Below, one piece after another: positions 45,651 through 57,342 of a stretch of 64,000 nucleotides of DNA. The notes beneath the pieces are model-generated. The model was not told where the DNA came from. It did no database searches and saw only the letters and a list, made by a program, of their open reading frames with translations. The position numbers and the translations under genes are program-made. Every line of letters begins with the position of its first letter. The first letter of the stretch is position 1. The DNA comes from Diphasiastrum complanatum (lineage: Eukaryota > Streptophyta > Lycopodiopsida > Lycopodiales > Lycopodiaceae), in assembly GCA_029204225.1 (NCBI GenBank), contig CM055109.1, positions 26,294,178-26,358,177 on the forward strand, in the 5' to 3' direction.

Positions 45651-46270
45651 GAGATTCATTGTGCATAGGTGTGATTCAGATCTATCTACTGCCAGGTTGG
45701 CAAAAAATAATACCAAAAATAGAAGGGTTTTCATGAAATCAGTTGTCATATTGCTATATTTTCTAGTTCGACGAAGATTCTTCTTGTCCAGATCATAGAA
45801 AATCTTGATTTTTACCCTCGCCAAACTACGGAAACTATGTTTTCTTGTGCCAGAAACCTTTGCCAGGTTTACCATCGCTTCATCTGTGTCAAATCTTGAA
45901 TCTGATAGGTCGGCGAAGGTTATTTCCCAAGAAATTGTCAGAAAAATTGATCATAGAGTTTTTTTTTTCTCCAAAATAACACTTCTGAACCTTCGCCGAA
46001 CCAATCTTCGCCTTGGGAACTTTTGCTAGTACTATTTTTAGGTTTTTATTTTCCAAATCAAGGCTCTATCAAAATTTGGATCAAATCTGATACAGTTTGA
46101 TTTGGATTTTGAGAGATTTTTCATTTCTTTAGTATCGATTGATTGAATTTCGAAATCGTTTTCATGATCAGATTCTTGAAAGTGGAATAGATCTAGCAGA
46201 TCTGATCTGAGAGATTTTCGATTGAAAAATCTAGATCCAATCTCATTGTCTGCTTGATTTTAATCTGTTA
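45651..46270. other. Junction region without a recognised gene
   Basis: AT-rich with repeated CTTCGCC words (45815, 45910, 45990, 46005). It could be the leader of the gag that starts at 46272, but no primer binding site was seen. Confidence 0.35.
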
Positions 46271-46954
46271 AGATGGCTGCCCCTGGAGTTGCTCCTGGAG
46301 GTGCTCGCTGAATCCTGTGAAGTCTATGGCAAAATTTTCCCTCAAGATAAACTTAAGCTTTTTTCTATGGCCTTAACATGTGTAGCACAAGATTGGTACT
46401 ATAATCAAGATGAAACTAAACGTACAGATTGGGAGGTTGTTAAAAGAGCCCTTATCACACGGTTCAAACCTCGGAAGTTTATGGAAGACCCTTTTCTACT
46501 TTTAAGTAAAATTAAAATGGGAAAGCGGGAGATAGTTCGAGATTACATTGAAAGGGTGAAACGTCTCAGATCTGAGTGCAAACCTGAGCTAATTAACGAA
46601 AATGCCATGATTATGTGGTTTTTGCCAGGTCTACCTAAATGGACCAGACGTGAGCTGAAACGCCATAATGAGTACGCAATGTTTCAGAATACTATGGATG
46701 ATGCAATTCGGGAGGAGGATGAAGATTCAGATGATAAGCCGAATATCAGTATATTGCCTTATATAGCAGGGCGGCAGACTACTACGACATCCACCACTAT
46801 TGCATCAACAAATGTTAACGCTACTGCAGAAATGATGCTCTACGAGTTCGAGAAACTCGGGAAGAACCAGCAGAAACAGATGGAAAAGTTGCAGTCGCAA
46901 TTTGATGTAAAGATCAAAGCATTGGAAGACCACCGCATGAAGTACCAGATTTAA
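46271..46954 (+). pseudogene. Tat/Athila-like gag remnant
   Basis: An ATG at 46272 gives MAAPGVAPGGAR, then an apparent deletion with a frame change leads into the retrotransposon gag core (46289-46954): LKLFSMALTCVAQDWY, RFKPRKFMEDPF, YIERVKRLR, then a charged linker (REEDEDSDDKPN) and a Gln/Lys coiled coil. It is related to the gag of element E (RRELK ... DAI-EEDE-SD). The zinc knuckle and protease are missing. It joins the integrase at about 46955. Confidence 0.75.
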
Positions 46955-47580
46955 TTATGTTTTCACATGATGGCATGGGTGGAAGACATTTCTCTACAGA
47001 TATTACTGTTCGCAAACTTTTGCAATCAGGTTGTTGGTGGCCTACGCTTCATAAGGACACATAAAATGATATTCAGACATGTGATGTTTGCCAGCGAGCA
47101 CGACGGCCTACTAGACAGAACTATAAACCCTTGCATCTGGTTTTATCGCAAGCACCGTTTGAAAAATGGGGACTGGATTATGTTGCTCCTATTCATCCTG
47201 CCGTGCAAGGATCTCAGGCCCGATGCAATATCGTAGCAACTGATTATATGACCAAGTGGGTTGAAGCCAAAGCTGTCAAAGTTGTTGATGCAAATTCTAC
47301 GACCGAGTTTCTTTATGAAAATATTATAATCAGATTTGGATGTTTGATCGAGATTGTCAATGACCGGGGTACACACTTTGTTAATCAAACAATAAAGTGT
47401 TTAATGGAAGATTTTTTTGTGATACATAGATTTAGTACTCCTTACTATCCCAAAGGGAATGGCCAAGCTAAATCTTCCAATAAGATTTTTTGCACTATTA
47501 TGACAAAGACAGTTGAAGCGAGTTGGTCTGATTGGGAACATAAACTATATACAGCGTTATGGACATTCAGAACTGCTTAC
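46955..47580 (+). pseudogene. Tat/Athila-like integrase fragment
   Basis: Begins inside the zinc-binding domain (SHDGMGGRHFSTDITVRKLL, CDVCQRARRPT) and continues into the core (WGLDYVAPIHPAVQGSQAR, TDYMTKWVEAKAV, VNDRGTHF, STPYYPKGNGQA). There is one stop near 47063. The third catalytic residue should be Glu near NGQAKSSNKIF but is lost or replaced. It ends at 47580 where LTR J copy 2 begins. The RT and RNase H expected between gag and integrase are absent. Confidence 0.8.
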
Positions 47581-47882
47581 ATACCACAGTCAGGGTCGTG
47601 TCCAGCATACACGACCAACAGGGCAAGACAGTGTGAGTAGTGTGCCCCAGCACGGTCCATAGCCATGGCGGGCCTAACACAGTCTAGGGACCCTGTCAGC
47701 AGGACAGGGCCCCCAGTTGGGTCCCGACATGCAGTCGGCCAAGTCAGTGCCACATGGCCAACACTTGGCAGTTGCATGCTATCAGTCCTCACACTGGGCT
47801 AGGAGGGGCTTACTCTATATCAGGAAGTAGGCAAGGTTGGGTGGATCAGTTAGTGTTTGCCCTACTGTGGTGTTAGGAACTA
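47581..47882 (+). mobile_element. LTR J, copy 2
   Basis: Reverse complement of 44675-44974. It starts ATACCACAGTCAGGGTC within the integrase fragment, without the TGTTACGAGC start of copy 1, so its 5' end is missing. Together the two copies form a 300-bp inverted repeat around 2.6 kb of unrelated retroelement pieces. Confidence 0.7.
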
Positions 47883-48340
47883 GCCATCTCCATCCTAGGG
47901 AGCTTAGTAGTAGCAGTAGAGAAAGCTATCGGAGGATAGGAAAAATCTCTCAAATTCTCAGAGAGGAATAGAGGAGGAAGATCGATGTAGATGAAGCCTT
48001 CAAACCTTTGAAATTCACTGAGAAATTACAGTAGTAAGGAGTCAGATTCCATGTGTAGGTAGCTCTCTGGAAAGGCAGCTGTTTATCACTGGGTTCAGAG
48101 AGTTTTCTACACATTTTCCAGCGAAATTAGAGTAGGAATAAGCAAGCACCTCCATCGCTGTAAATCCAGAGACTTGCATCTAGTTTCCAGGGGAAAATTC
48201 AGTAGTTCTCAGCGATTTTGAAGCCAAAAGGAAAGAGCAGGTCAGCGCTGCCAGTGCTTTTGAAAATCCAGATTCTGGATAAAGTTTTGGGCCCCAACTT
48301 CAAAGATTTGGAGTAATAATACTTTTGCTAGATCAGCGAG
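47883..48340 (+). other. Possible continuation of LTR J / leader
   Basis: Purine-rich, non-coding (GAGAGGAATAGAGGAGGAAG near 47960). It may be the rest of LTR J or an untranslated leader. It ends where the E-family LTR starts (TGTTGACA, 48341). Confidence 0.35.
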
Positions 48341-49400
48341 TGTTGACAGATCCCCTGCTCCAGAGGACCTGTTGTTTGTTTGTTTCTCTGATTCTTTCTA
48401 CTTCTTCAGAACCGTTTCTGCCTATTACCAGGCTTAAAGGTATTCGTTAAATGTCTTCTTCATTTAACAATGCCAACCCAGGCAGAAGGGTCAGAGTGTT
48501 GTTTTAGTATTTTTTTATGTCCTGTCTGTCAGAGGACAACTCAGAGATGTCGCTCTTGAACGCACTTACATTCTGCATGGATGCAAGCCAAGAACGCTCA
48601 TTCACAGATCAGCATACAAACCAATGAACGTTCTACAGATTCTACAGCTACCTACACTTAAAACGGACTGAAATCAGAGCCTACACTACATTAATACTGA
48701 ACTACCTTGCATAAGTTGACAAAACAAGAAACAAGAAACCAATCTACAGCATGTTAGAAGTCCAAGAATCAAGAAACCAACCAGCCTTTTGATTCTTGGA
48801 CATCCCAAGAACATCAAGAATTGGATTGTACAGAGATATGCAAGAATCACACCACAGATCCAGCCGTTTTAGTTTACTTGAATGTTGGCTCCTACATTAA
48901 TCCACAAGAAAACAAGAAATTTAATCCACAACTAGGAAAGCAAGAAAACTATTCCACTCTAAATCCACAACCACACACAATATGAATGGAAGGGCATGAT
49001 CATACGGGCATCACTCAAGAAAACCATCATAATCAGGGAGCTTAGTGTAGCATCAAACTCATGGAAAATCTTCTTATTAAGCATGGAGTAGATACAATAC
49101 AAAAGCTTCTCTTCACAAAGAGAGAGTCTTTTAAATAAGCAATAGAGCTCCTTAGGTGGCATCCTAGTGGAATTTCCACATTTCACAAATTACAAATAGA
49201 ATAATGCCCTCCACTAGAAGTCACCATCAAAAGATGGCTCACTCTACTTTCTTTAAGAGGGGTCTACTTGCATTGATTACATTTGCTTAGAAATACTAGT
49301 TCCTACATGGTCATTCCATCTTCCGGGATTCACCATGAGGCTTACACAGTTCTTGCATGTCTTTCCTAGCTAGTATTTCTCGACTCTCAGTCTTCATTAG
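48341..49400 (-). mobile_element. 3' LTR of element E (inner edge approximate)
   Basis: 48341-48742 is repeated at 61527-61932 with about 94% identity by eye (TGTTGACA ... AGAACGCTCATTCAC ... AAACAAGAAAC). With gag of element E on the minus strand between them, these are its two LTRs. On the minus strand the LTR ends TGTCAACA at 48341. A TATA-like TTATTTAAAAGACTC near 49130 fits the promoter part. The start of the LTR near 49400 is not fixed. Confidence 0.65.
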
Positions 49401-49431
49401 TCTCGTCTTCTCAGAGACCTCCTCGGTCTAA

Positions 49432-51350
49432 GGTGAGAGGTGCTCTTGAGTTGCTCTGTCCGAGTATCTTGGGGATTCGTCAGAATCAGCCAACATTATC
49501 CCACCCCTAATGTGTTGCAAGACCCACTGCAACTCATATTGGACGATGTCACTCCGCTTTGCATTGGAATCTTTGATCGTCACGTGGAAAAGCGTAGATC
49601 CTCATTTGCTTACATAAAATCAAGTGCTTATTGTCACCAGTCGTTATCACAAAAACTGTTTTTCACAAATTGCCACGATTGGATTAGAACGTCTTATTGC
49701 TATAGGTGGTTGACATTCTCAAAATTGGAGAGCTCCCAACAACTTCATAACTTGCATGCTCGAGTGCTTTCCTCATGTCTCTTTGTTTAGTCACTTGTAT
49801 CTGCCATTGACGGTTTCATCTTTGGTTTCTTGGCAGATTCCATATTTTGTTTCTTCTAGGAGGTCTGTATCCTCCATTTGCCTCTGGGCGTTTCCGTGGT
49901 TCTTCTCTCAGTTGAAGTCCCAGTCTCAAGAAAAACCCTTGATCTGCAGGTTGCACAAACTTTGGTTATCAGTCTCAAGGGGACGAATTCATCAAAAACT
50001 GGTGGTAGGAACAGATTTGGATGGACGGTTTGATAACGGTAAGGAAACATGATGAAGGCTTGGTGAAAGGATGAAGGAGCTGATAGTTCTACAGTTGCAG
50101 CCTTGGACCCTTGAAATCTTGAGCTTCGACCACCACTTGCTAGGTGAGGAGCTCGTTTTATTTTGCAGGTTCACGGATGTCTTCATCTTTCATTTTCTAC
50201 AGCTCTTTCTTTTGGTCCGTTACTTTTGGATCTCTTTGGGCTACATAAGAGGGAATTCAACTATCATTACTCCAGAGAGTTTCTTTTGATCAAGATCGAT
50301 CTGACTCATCTGTTGTTTAAGTTTTCTCCTTTCCTCCTCAGCTTCCTGGATCTTTCTTTTTATTTCTTCTAGCTGCTTCGCCTGCTTCTTAGATCTTCGT
50401 TTGGCTGATCATCCATTGTAGGTGGCAGTTAGTCTCCGCAAGACATTTGCAATGATCTATCAGCTGCTTCGGTAAGACTATCAAAACTGGAAATTTCTCA
50501 TAAGAACAGTAAACTGATGATAAACAAACAGATGGAAGGGAGGGTGGTGGTGACAATGGTAGATGGTGTGGACGATAGACATGAGAATGGGCGCAGAAGT
50601 ATGGCAAGAGGTTGGTTGAAGAAGAAGACTGATTTTCCAATGCTTGTGTTTCCCTTTCTGAAGGATCTTCGTCGTGATTGGGGTACTTCTTCTGATCGAG
50701 TCGCTTTGGATTGCCCATCTGTCTTCTTAGCCTTGTCATTGTCGACTTTGGGTTTCTGACCTTGGCTGTTGATCTTGCTGGCAGCGTAACTGCTCCAGTG
50801 GATCCAAGCAAATCCACTCTCTCCCCCCCCCCCTCCAAAATCTGTTGGTGGGGATGTTGTTGCTGGTGACTGTTCATGCTCAGGATTGGATCGGCGTGTG
50901 GAACACGTAGTTGAAACTTGTTGAGCATGTGACTGGACTAAAGATTGAACAAATTTTACCTGAATTTGTTTTGATCTTGCTGTAGTTGACTCAAAGAATA
51001 ATATGGCAATGAGGTGTAGGAATCAACTCTAACTTGTCATGGATTTCTCATAGTTTTCAAAAATTTGAAACTGTTGTACATGGTAATCTGAAGATGGATA
51101 GATGAATGAAAATGTGTTTTGGAGATGCTCTATAGAAGACTCTCATGCAGTAGCTATTCCTCATGCAAAAATCAATCACACAAAATAGGTGAAGAGAAAC
51201 AAGGAAATAAACAAATGTTACAAAGAGTGAGAACTGTATAGCACTTGTTGAACAAAACTTGCATTCATCAACATTGATAATGTACCTTGATAGTTTACAA
51301 GAAACTTCTCGATCGAGCAACAGGTTTAACTGTTGCTTGCTATGGTGCTC
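49432..51350 (-). other. Non-retroviral interior of element E (unidentified cargo)
   Basis: Between the gag stop and the LTR there is no protease, RT, RNase H or integrase. Coding-like minus-strand segments are present: 50241-50400, a Lys/Glu/Gln coiled coil (KQLEEIKRKIQEAEEERRKL); 50470-50928, a Ser/Gln/Arg-rich frame; 49432-49590 (ELQWVLQHIRGGIMLADSDE). A CAG|GTAAAA donor-like site lies at about 50960. They might be captured host exons or an extended gag. I recognise none. Confidence 0.4.
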
Positions 51351-51370
51351 ATGTTGTTGTTGTGAAGATC

Positions 51371-52718
51371 CTATTGTGATTCATAACTGACGTGACGGGC
51401 AGGTAGGATCTTAGTGTGTTGTTTTGGACAGTCTTTGAAACTGTGTTTTCTTATATAGTCGGGACACTCAGGATGGTACTTGGTCTTGACTGGACAAGCA
51501 ACCATGAAGTGGCTTGTTTCACCACAGATGAAGCATCTGGTGTGCAGTGGCCCTTGTATAACTACATAGCCATCTTGTGTGGCTAGTGGGTCTGGACTTT
51601 CTGATGGATAGTCAGGATAAGGCAAGGCATTTCCAGATTGGGATGGATTTTCTTCGTATTGTTGAGCTGTATGTGCTTGGATAGGTCGATATGAAGGACA
51701 AGCATCAAACAATGCGTAGCCCGACAATGTGGGCACCATATTTTGTCGTCTATAAGGTACCTGTGCAGGTTTGACTGACCAGGCATACTGCTTTGGATAG
51801 ACTTCAGCCTAGCTTGAAACTCATTGGTGAGTTTCTCCATCTGTAGTTGACGTTGCTTACTAAGCAAATCCAACTGGGATTTCCAAAGCTGATCTCGGGT
51901 GTCCTCAATCGGCTTTGACTCATGGACAGGAGCACGTGGTGCTCGTCTTTCCCTAGATTCGTCAATATCTGATCCTTCGTCTTCTTCCTTGATGGCATCA
52001 GACATAGCTAACTTTAGGCTCGTATATTCATCATTGGATTTAAGCTCACGTCTAATCCATCTTAGAAGGCTGACTAAGATCTAGATGATGAGCATCTGTT
52101 CAGAGGGCTGTTCTTGTACTTGACTTTTGAGACGTTTGAAATGCTCAATATAGTTTCGTACTCGTTCGTCTTCTGTCATTTTGATATTACTTAGCTTGAC
52201 AAAAGGGCTTTCTATCAAGTGAAATGGCTTGAAGCGTTTGATAAAGGCCTCCTTCAAGAGTGACCAGTCAGTTTATCTTCACGATCAAGGTTAAAAAACC
52301 AGTCTCGTGCTCGATCAATCATGGTCATCGAGAAGAGTTGAATCATGGCGTTGGGTGATGTCTCGCCATATACATCACATGCATTCTCAAAGATTTGCAA
52401 AAATCTTTGAGGGTCCAAACTACCATCAAATTTTGGTAGATCTAGCTTGGGTGTACATCTTTCAAAATGAGCTTCGTGGGTAGCAGGGACTCCATTAAGG
52501 TTGGTTCTCGCCTATGAGGGGTCAGCAGCATAAAAATGGGGTCGTGTGGGTGAAGACTCGGGTCTATTAGATTCTTGTCCATTGAACGAGTTTGTGAATG
52601 GCTCTTGGAGTTCGGCTCTCATTCGGTAGAACCTATGATGTCTAATCTGTTCAGCTTCAGGGGACCTGATCTCATATGGATAATCGTCTGGGACTTGAGG
52701 ATCGTTTTGTTGGTCCAT
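51371..52718 (-). pseudogene. Element E gag (Tat/Athila-like)
   Basis: Minus strand. Start near 52718 (MDQQNDPQVPDDYPYE). The gag core is at 52190-52500 (PKFDGSLDPQRFLQIFENAC, IQLFSMTMIDRARDWFFNLD), with a broken stretch at 52090-52280. Then come RWIRRELKSNDEY and DAIKEEDEGSD (51980-52030), a Gln/Leu coiled region, and a zinc knuckle (CFICGETSHFMVAC, near 51510) with a second Cys/His cluster (HPECPDYIRKHSFKDC). The frame shifts near 51700. There are two zinc-finger-like motifs where most gags have one. Element D is inserted upstream in the leader. Confidence 0.8.
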
Positions 52719-52969
52719 TGGGTACTGGGGTATGAGTTGCTGGTGTTTTTGGATTTTATAGGGTTTTTGGTGTTTTTGATTTTTTTAGGTTTTTTGGTGT
52801 TTTTTGGAATTTTTAGGGTGTTGAAGGAAGTGAAGGTGGAGACTTAGTATAAAAAGGGCTTTCTATTGGTATGAGTGTTGTTTTTTTGAAATTTTTTTTG
52901 GTATTCATGTTTTTTTTTTTTCAGCCTCGAAGGTGATGGTCGTTCTGCCGAAATGGCAATCAGAGGTGT

Positions 52970-53217
52970 TGATCAAAAGTTATTGTCCGGTTGAGATTGG
53001 GTATTAATTGCTCCGGTCGAGATTTGATTAGCTTGTTCCGGTTGAGTTTTGATCGAACACTTCGGTCGAGACTTCAGCGGTACTTCGGTCGAGACCTCAG
53101 GGGGAACTTTGGTCAAGACTCCAACGATACTTCGGTCGAGATCTCAGGGAGCACTTCGGTCGAGATTGCTCCGGTCGAGATCACTTCGGCTCTGGTCGAG
53201 ATCTGAACGGCCACTTC
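52970..53217. repeat. Minisatellite in element E leader, left part
   Basis: Degenerate tandem array of the unit (A)CTTCGGTCGAGAT(C)TCAGCGAG, about 20-27 bp long. It is interrupted after ACTTC (53213-53217) by element D and resumes with ACTTC at 60863. Confidence 0.85.
53213..53217. other. Target-site duplication of element D (left)
   Basis: ACTTC directly before the LTR; the same ACTTC follows the other LTR at 60863-60867. The 5-bp length is usual for Ty3/gypsy integrases. Confidence 0.9.
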
Positions 53218-54295
53218 TTTTACAAGTAGAGGTGAGGAAGTCCTCCAAATCCAAGGTAGAGCCTCCAAATGTCCTCCAAGCAACCTGCAAGCTTCAAGAT
53301 GCTTCCCAACTCCAAGCTAGGATGCCTCCACCTGCAAGTAAGGATCTGCAAGCCTCCAAGGATCTCTCCTCCACCTGTGTCCCTACTCTTTAAACACAAA
53401 GATAGATAACAAACTGGCCTCAAGTATTCACCACCCAACCATAGCTAGATCCAAGCTCCAAGCAAGACCTATCTAGCACCCCCTTGCTAACCATAAACAA
53501 ATCACAAGCATACCACAACACTCCATAGCATACTCAAGATCCAAACCCTACTTATGTCCCATACCATAAGCAAGATCCAAACCTCAAGCATACTACCATA
53601 AGAAAGCACTCTACACACTAGTAGCAACACTAGAGCATAAGCCAAGCAAACAAGAAAGATCTCTCCTCCACAATGGGTGCCCTACTACCCTCATATAGAT
53701 GGCCCATGGACCCCCCAATGCACTATGGAGTTCCATGCTCATCCAATGAGAGAGAGAGAAGCCTAGGGGAGTTAAAGAATCTCCAAGAGCCTCCATAGGC
53801 TTATGGAATGTCAAGAGACTCCTTCCATAACATATGACTCTTTGAATGCCTTTCTTGTGGGAGTTGGGGACTCAATGGACACTTTAGACGGGCGCCCTCC
53901 TACTAGGTCCCATTGCCCAAGTTGTGCAAGTATACTTTGGTCCTAGACCAATAAAGTGATATGGTGCAAGGTTGAGGCCCAAGGTTTAGAAAAATAGTCA
54001 TCCAATGACTTTCTAACACCTCACTAGGTTCCATACCTCCATCCAAGGCATAGACACCTACTTGCCCTTAATCAAGGACACTAGTACCTTAATCTAAGGC
54101 ACCTACCCTTAGTAGTAAGGGTACCCCTTATCCAAGGGTCACGTGACCCCATACCTCCAACTAAGGTATAGTCACTTGCCTGTCCTTATCCAAGGGCACA
54201 TACCCTTAATCCTAAGGGTACCTTGCCATATAGCCCCCAACACTAAATGGACTATTAGGGGTCTGAAGTACTGCTAGTTACATAGGTATGTAACA
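53218..54295 (-). mobile_element. 3' LTR of element D (1078 bp)
   Basis: Same length as the copy at 59785-60862, with about 20-25 single-base differences counted by eye (around 2%). On the minus strand it starts TGTTACATACC and ends CTTGTAAAA, an unusual TG...AA terminus. A polypurine tract adjoins it internally. Confidence 0.92.
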
Positions 54296-54312
54296 TTCCT
54301 TCCCCCTAAACT
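54296..54312 (-). other. Polypurine tract of element D
   Basis: The minus strand reads TTTAGGGGGAAGGAA directly before the LTR start. Confidence 0.85.
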
Positions 54313-54371
54313 TAAATTTTTCCTTGTAGGAAAAAATTTGGAAAATTCTTTTGGAGATCAGCCTCCTTTTC

Positions 54372-55816
54372 CTAGGTATCCTCCTCTTCTGATTTGTCCC
54401 TCCACCTGACTAATAATTCCCGAAGCACTCTACTCCGTAGAGTTCTCTGCCGGCTATTAACAATCGCCTCGGGTTCAGGTGGTCCACTCACGGACTCATC
54501 ATGAAAAAGTTCCACTAGATCTTCCACAGGGACCAGGGTCTCCCCAACCCCCAACGAGGGTTTCAACTTACTATCATGGAAAACAGGATGTATTCCAACG
54601 TTAGCTGGAAGTTCTAGTTTGTATGCGACCTTGTTTATCACTTGGATAACCTTAAAAGGACCGCAATACCTAGGTGCCAACTTTGCACACTTAATAGTTT
54701 TCAAGCCCCTAGAGTGACTAGGGACTCTCAAAAACACCCAGTCGTTGACCATGAATACCTTGTGCTTCCGAGATAGATCAGCATAGTGCCTTGCCTTGTC
54801 CTGGGCACTTCTTATGCTATCTTTAGCCAGCTGTAACATTTCTTGCATATCCGCAAGGAAATCAGCTGCGGCTTGCACCCGTAGGTTTTTCATGCCAACA
54901 CTAATTGGTGATCGAGGTTGAAAATCATACATAAGCATGAAAGGGCTGAATCCGGTCGCTGAATGTTTTGCACTATTATATGCAAATTTCACCAGTGGAA
55001 GGTATTGTTCCCAATCAGACTGCCGATGGCCCACATATGCTCGAAGCATATCCTCCATTGTCTGATTGGTCCTTTCCGTTTGACCGTCTGATTCCGGATG
55101 ATCTGTAGAACTTAAACTTAAAGTTGTTTCCAACTTTTCAAATCTGCTTGCCAAAAATTCCCAGTGAATTTTGGGTCACGGTCACTGACAATATTGCAAG
55201 GCAGCCCGTATAGTCGAAAAAGCTTCTCAACAAACAGTTGAGCTAGTTCTGAAGCTTTAACAGTAGTTTTCGTTGGGATAAATTGAGCAAACTTCGTAAG
55301 TCTGTCAACAATGACCCAAACTGAATCGTGGCCCTTCCCTGTACGTGGAAGCCCGACCACAAAATCCATAGATATACTTTCCCACTTTCCGGTAGGAATA
55401 TCTAAAGGATGTAATAGGCCACTAGCTTTTAGCCTCTCTGCTTTATTTAACTGGCACTTAGTACATTTAAGTACATAGGCCTCTACCTGATTTTTCATCT
55501 TAGGCCACCAAAATTGCCTTCGAACCAAGTCAAGTGTTCTTTGTATACCCGGATGTCCTGCGCATGGACTATCATGACACTCATGCAAGATTTGGGCCCT
55601 TACAGTGTCATTCTCCGGTACACACACCTTTCCTTTACGAAACAAAATCCTGTTTTGAATTAGGAAATCCGTTTCAACCTTTCCCTGATTCGAGGAATCT
55701 TGCAACCCTGAATCGACCCCCGAAAGTACTTGTTGCCAATACTTTCCAAAAAAAGGATTGGACTCATATAGTCCTTGAAGAGACTGAACAACTCCGGTTC
55801 TATAACAGTAAATCAC
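54372..55816 (-). pseudogene. Element D integrase and chromodomain-like tail
   Basis: Minus strand. 55118-55816: zinc-binding domain (CHDSPCAGHPG ... CTKCQLNKAE) and core (MDFVVGLP, VIVDRLTK, VSDRDPKFTGNFW). A frameshift near 55140 leads to 54372-55154: TDHPESDGQTERTNQTMED (catalytic Glu region), the C-terminal GPY-type segment (LAPRYCGPFKVIQ) and a chromodomain-like end (LRELLVRWRDKSEEEDT). All three DDE positions are present. A single frameshift separates the two halves, so the damage is slight. Confidence 0.9.
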
Positions 55817-57342
55817 AATTGATTAATAACCGGTAACTGACTCAAAGCATCCGCTAGAGTATTTTGACTTCCTTTACAATAACGTATAGAAAAGTCAAAG
55901 ATTTGCATCAGCTCAGCCCATCTAGCTTGCCTCCCCTTCAAATCTGTAGCATCACAGAAATATCGAAGAGTCTAATGATCCGTCAAAACTTCAAATATGG
56001 CTCCATACAAATAATGTCGCCAAATTTTCAAGGAATGAACAATTGCAAACAGTTCCTTCTCATAGGTACAATACCTAGGCTGAGCAGGATTGAGTTTCTT
56101 GCTTTCATAAGCCACAAGATGTCCATCCTGCATCAAAACAGCTCCAATAGCATAATCACTAGCATGGGTCCTAACCACAAAAGTCTTATTAGGATCGCCA
56201 ATGATCAGTATTGGTGCCGAAGTGACACTTTTCTTAAGCAACTCAAAACAATTATTCATATCCTCCGTCCACACCACTAGTGGACTCTTAGCCCTCCGGC
56301 TTAGCTTCTTATAGCCTTTCAAGGCCTGGGTAAGGGGAAATGCCAATCGAGCAAATTGGGGAATATGCCGACGAAAAAATCCCACAAACCCCAAAAAAGA
56401 CTTGATTTCCCGAACTGTGGTGAGAATAGGCCAATCAATAACCCTCTGGATACGATAAGCCTCAATCTCCACCCCCCGTTCGGAAATCTTATGTTCCAAG
56501 TAGGACAATTCCTTAGCAAAAAAGTCACACTTAGACTCCTTGGCAAAGAGCTTTTCCCTTCTTAGAATGTCCAAGACAATCCTAAGATGCTCTTTATGTT
56601 CCGCCAAAGTCTTACTGAACACTAGGATATCATCTAAGAATACCACTACGAATCTTCCCAAATATGGCCTGAACAAATCGTTCATCATTTGTTGGAAAGT
56701 TGCCGGTGCATTGGTCAAACCAAAAGGCAACACCAAAAATTCGTAGTGACCAAAGCGAGTTCGAAACCCGGTTTTTGGTATATCTTCTGCCTTAATGCGT
56801 ATCTGATGGTAGCCCGATCTTAAATCTATCTTGGTAAAGTACCCAACACCACCAAGATAGTCTATTAGATCATCCATCCGCGGCAGTGGATATCTATTCT
56901 TAACGGTTACCTTGTTCAATTTCTTATAGTCGACGCAAAACCTTATAGTCCCATCATTCTTGGCCACCAGAACCACTGGTGATGCCCAAGGAGACTTACT
57001 AGGTTGTACTCACCTCTTTTTCAGATAATCATGTAATTACCTATTTACCTCAGTCTCTTCCGATGCACTCATCCTATAAGGACGCTGTGCAATTGGAATT
57101 GCTCCAGGTATTAGGTCAATTTTATGATCAACTGTCCTTTCTGGTGGTAAACCTACAGGAAGGTCTAAAAAAACATCATTGAATTCCTGCCTAAGTTCAT
57201 TATAGGCTTCAAATTCTGTAGTGTTCTCACTGGGTATATTCATGGCATTTATGTTATGTTCTTCATCATTGGAGCAAATGATATCATTATGAAAACATAA
57301 ATAAACTTTAAAATCAGAATTTTTCATAATAGAATTAAGTTC
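55817..57342 (-). pseudogene. Element D reverse transcriptase and RNase H
   Basis: Minus strand, same frame as gag-protease. The RT approach ([17 protein letters not shown]) is at 57037-57327. After stops at about 57049 and 57022, RT proper runs 55972-56976: [28 protein letters not shown], intact catalytic [11 protein letters not shown]. RNase H follows (VVRTHASDYAIGAVL; the first Asp is replaced by His, LTDH near 55975), then a stop at 55974-55976 and RNase H end sequences to about 55830. The stops look like C-to-T or G-to-A changes of Gln, Arg or Trp codons. Confidence 0.9.
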
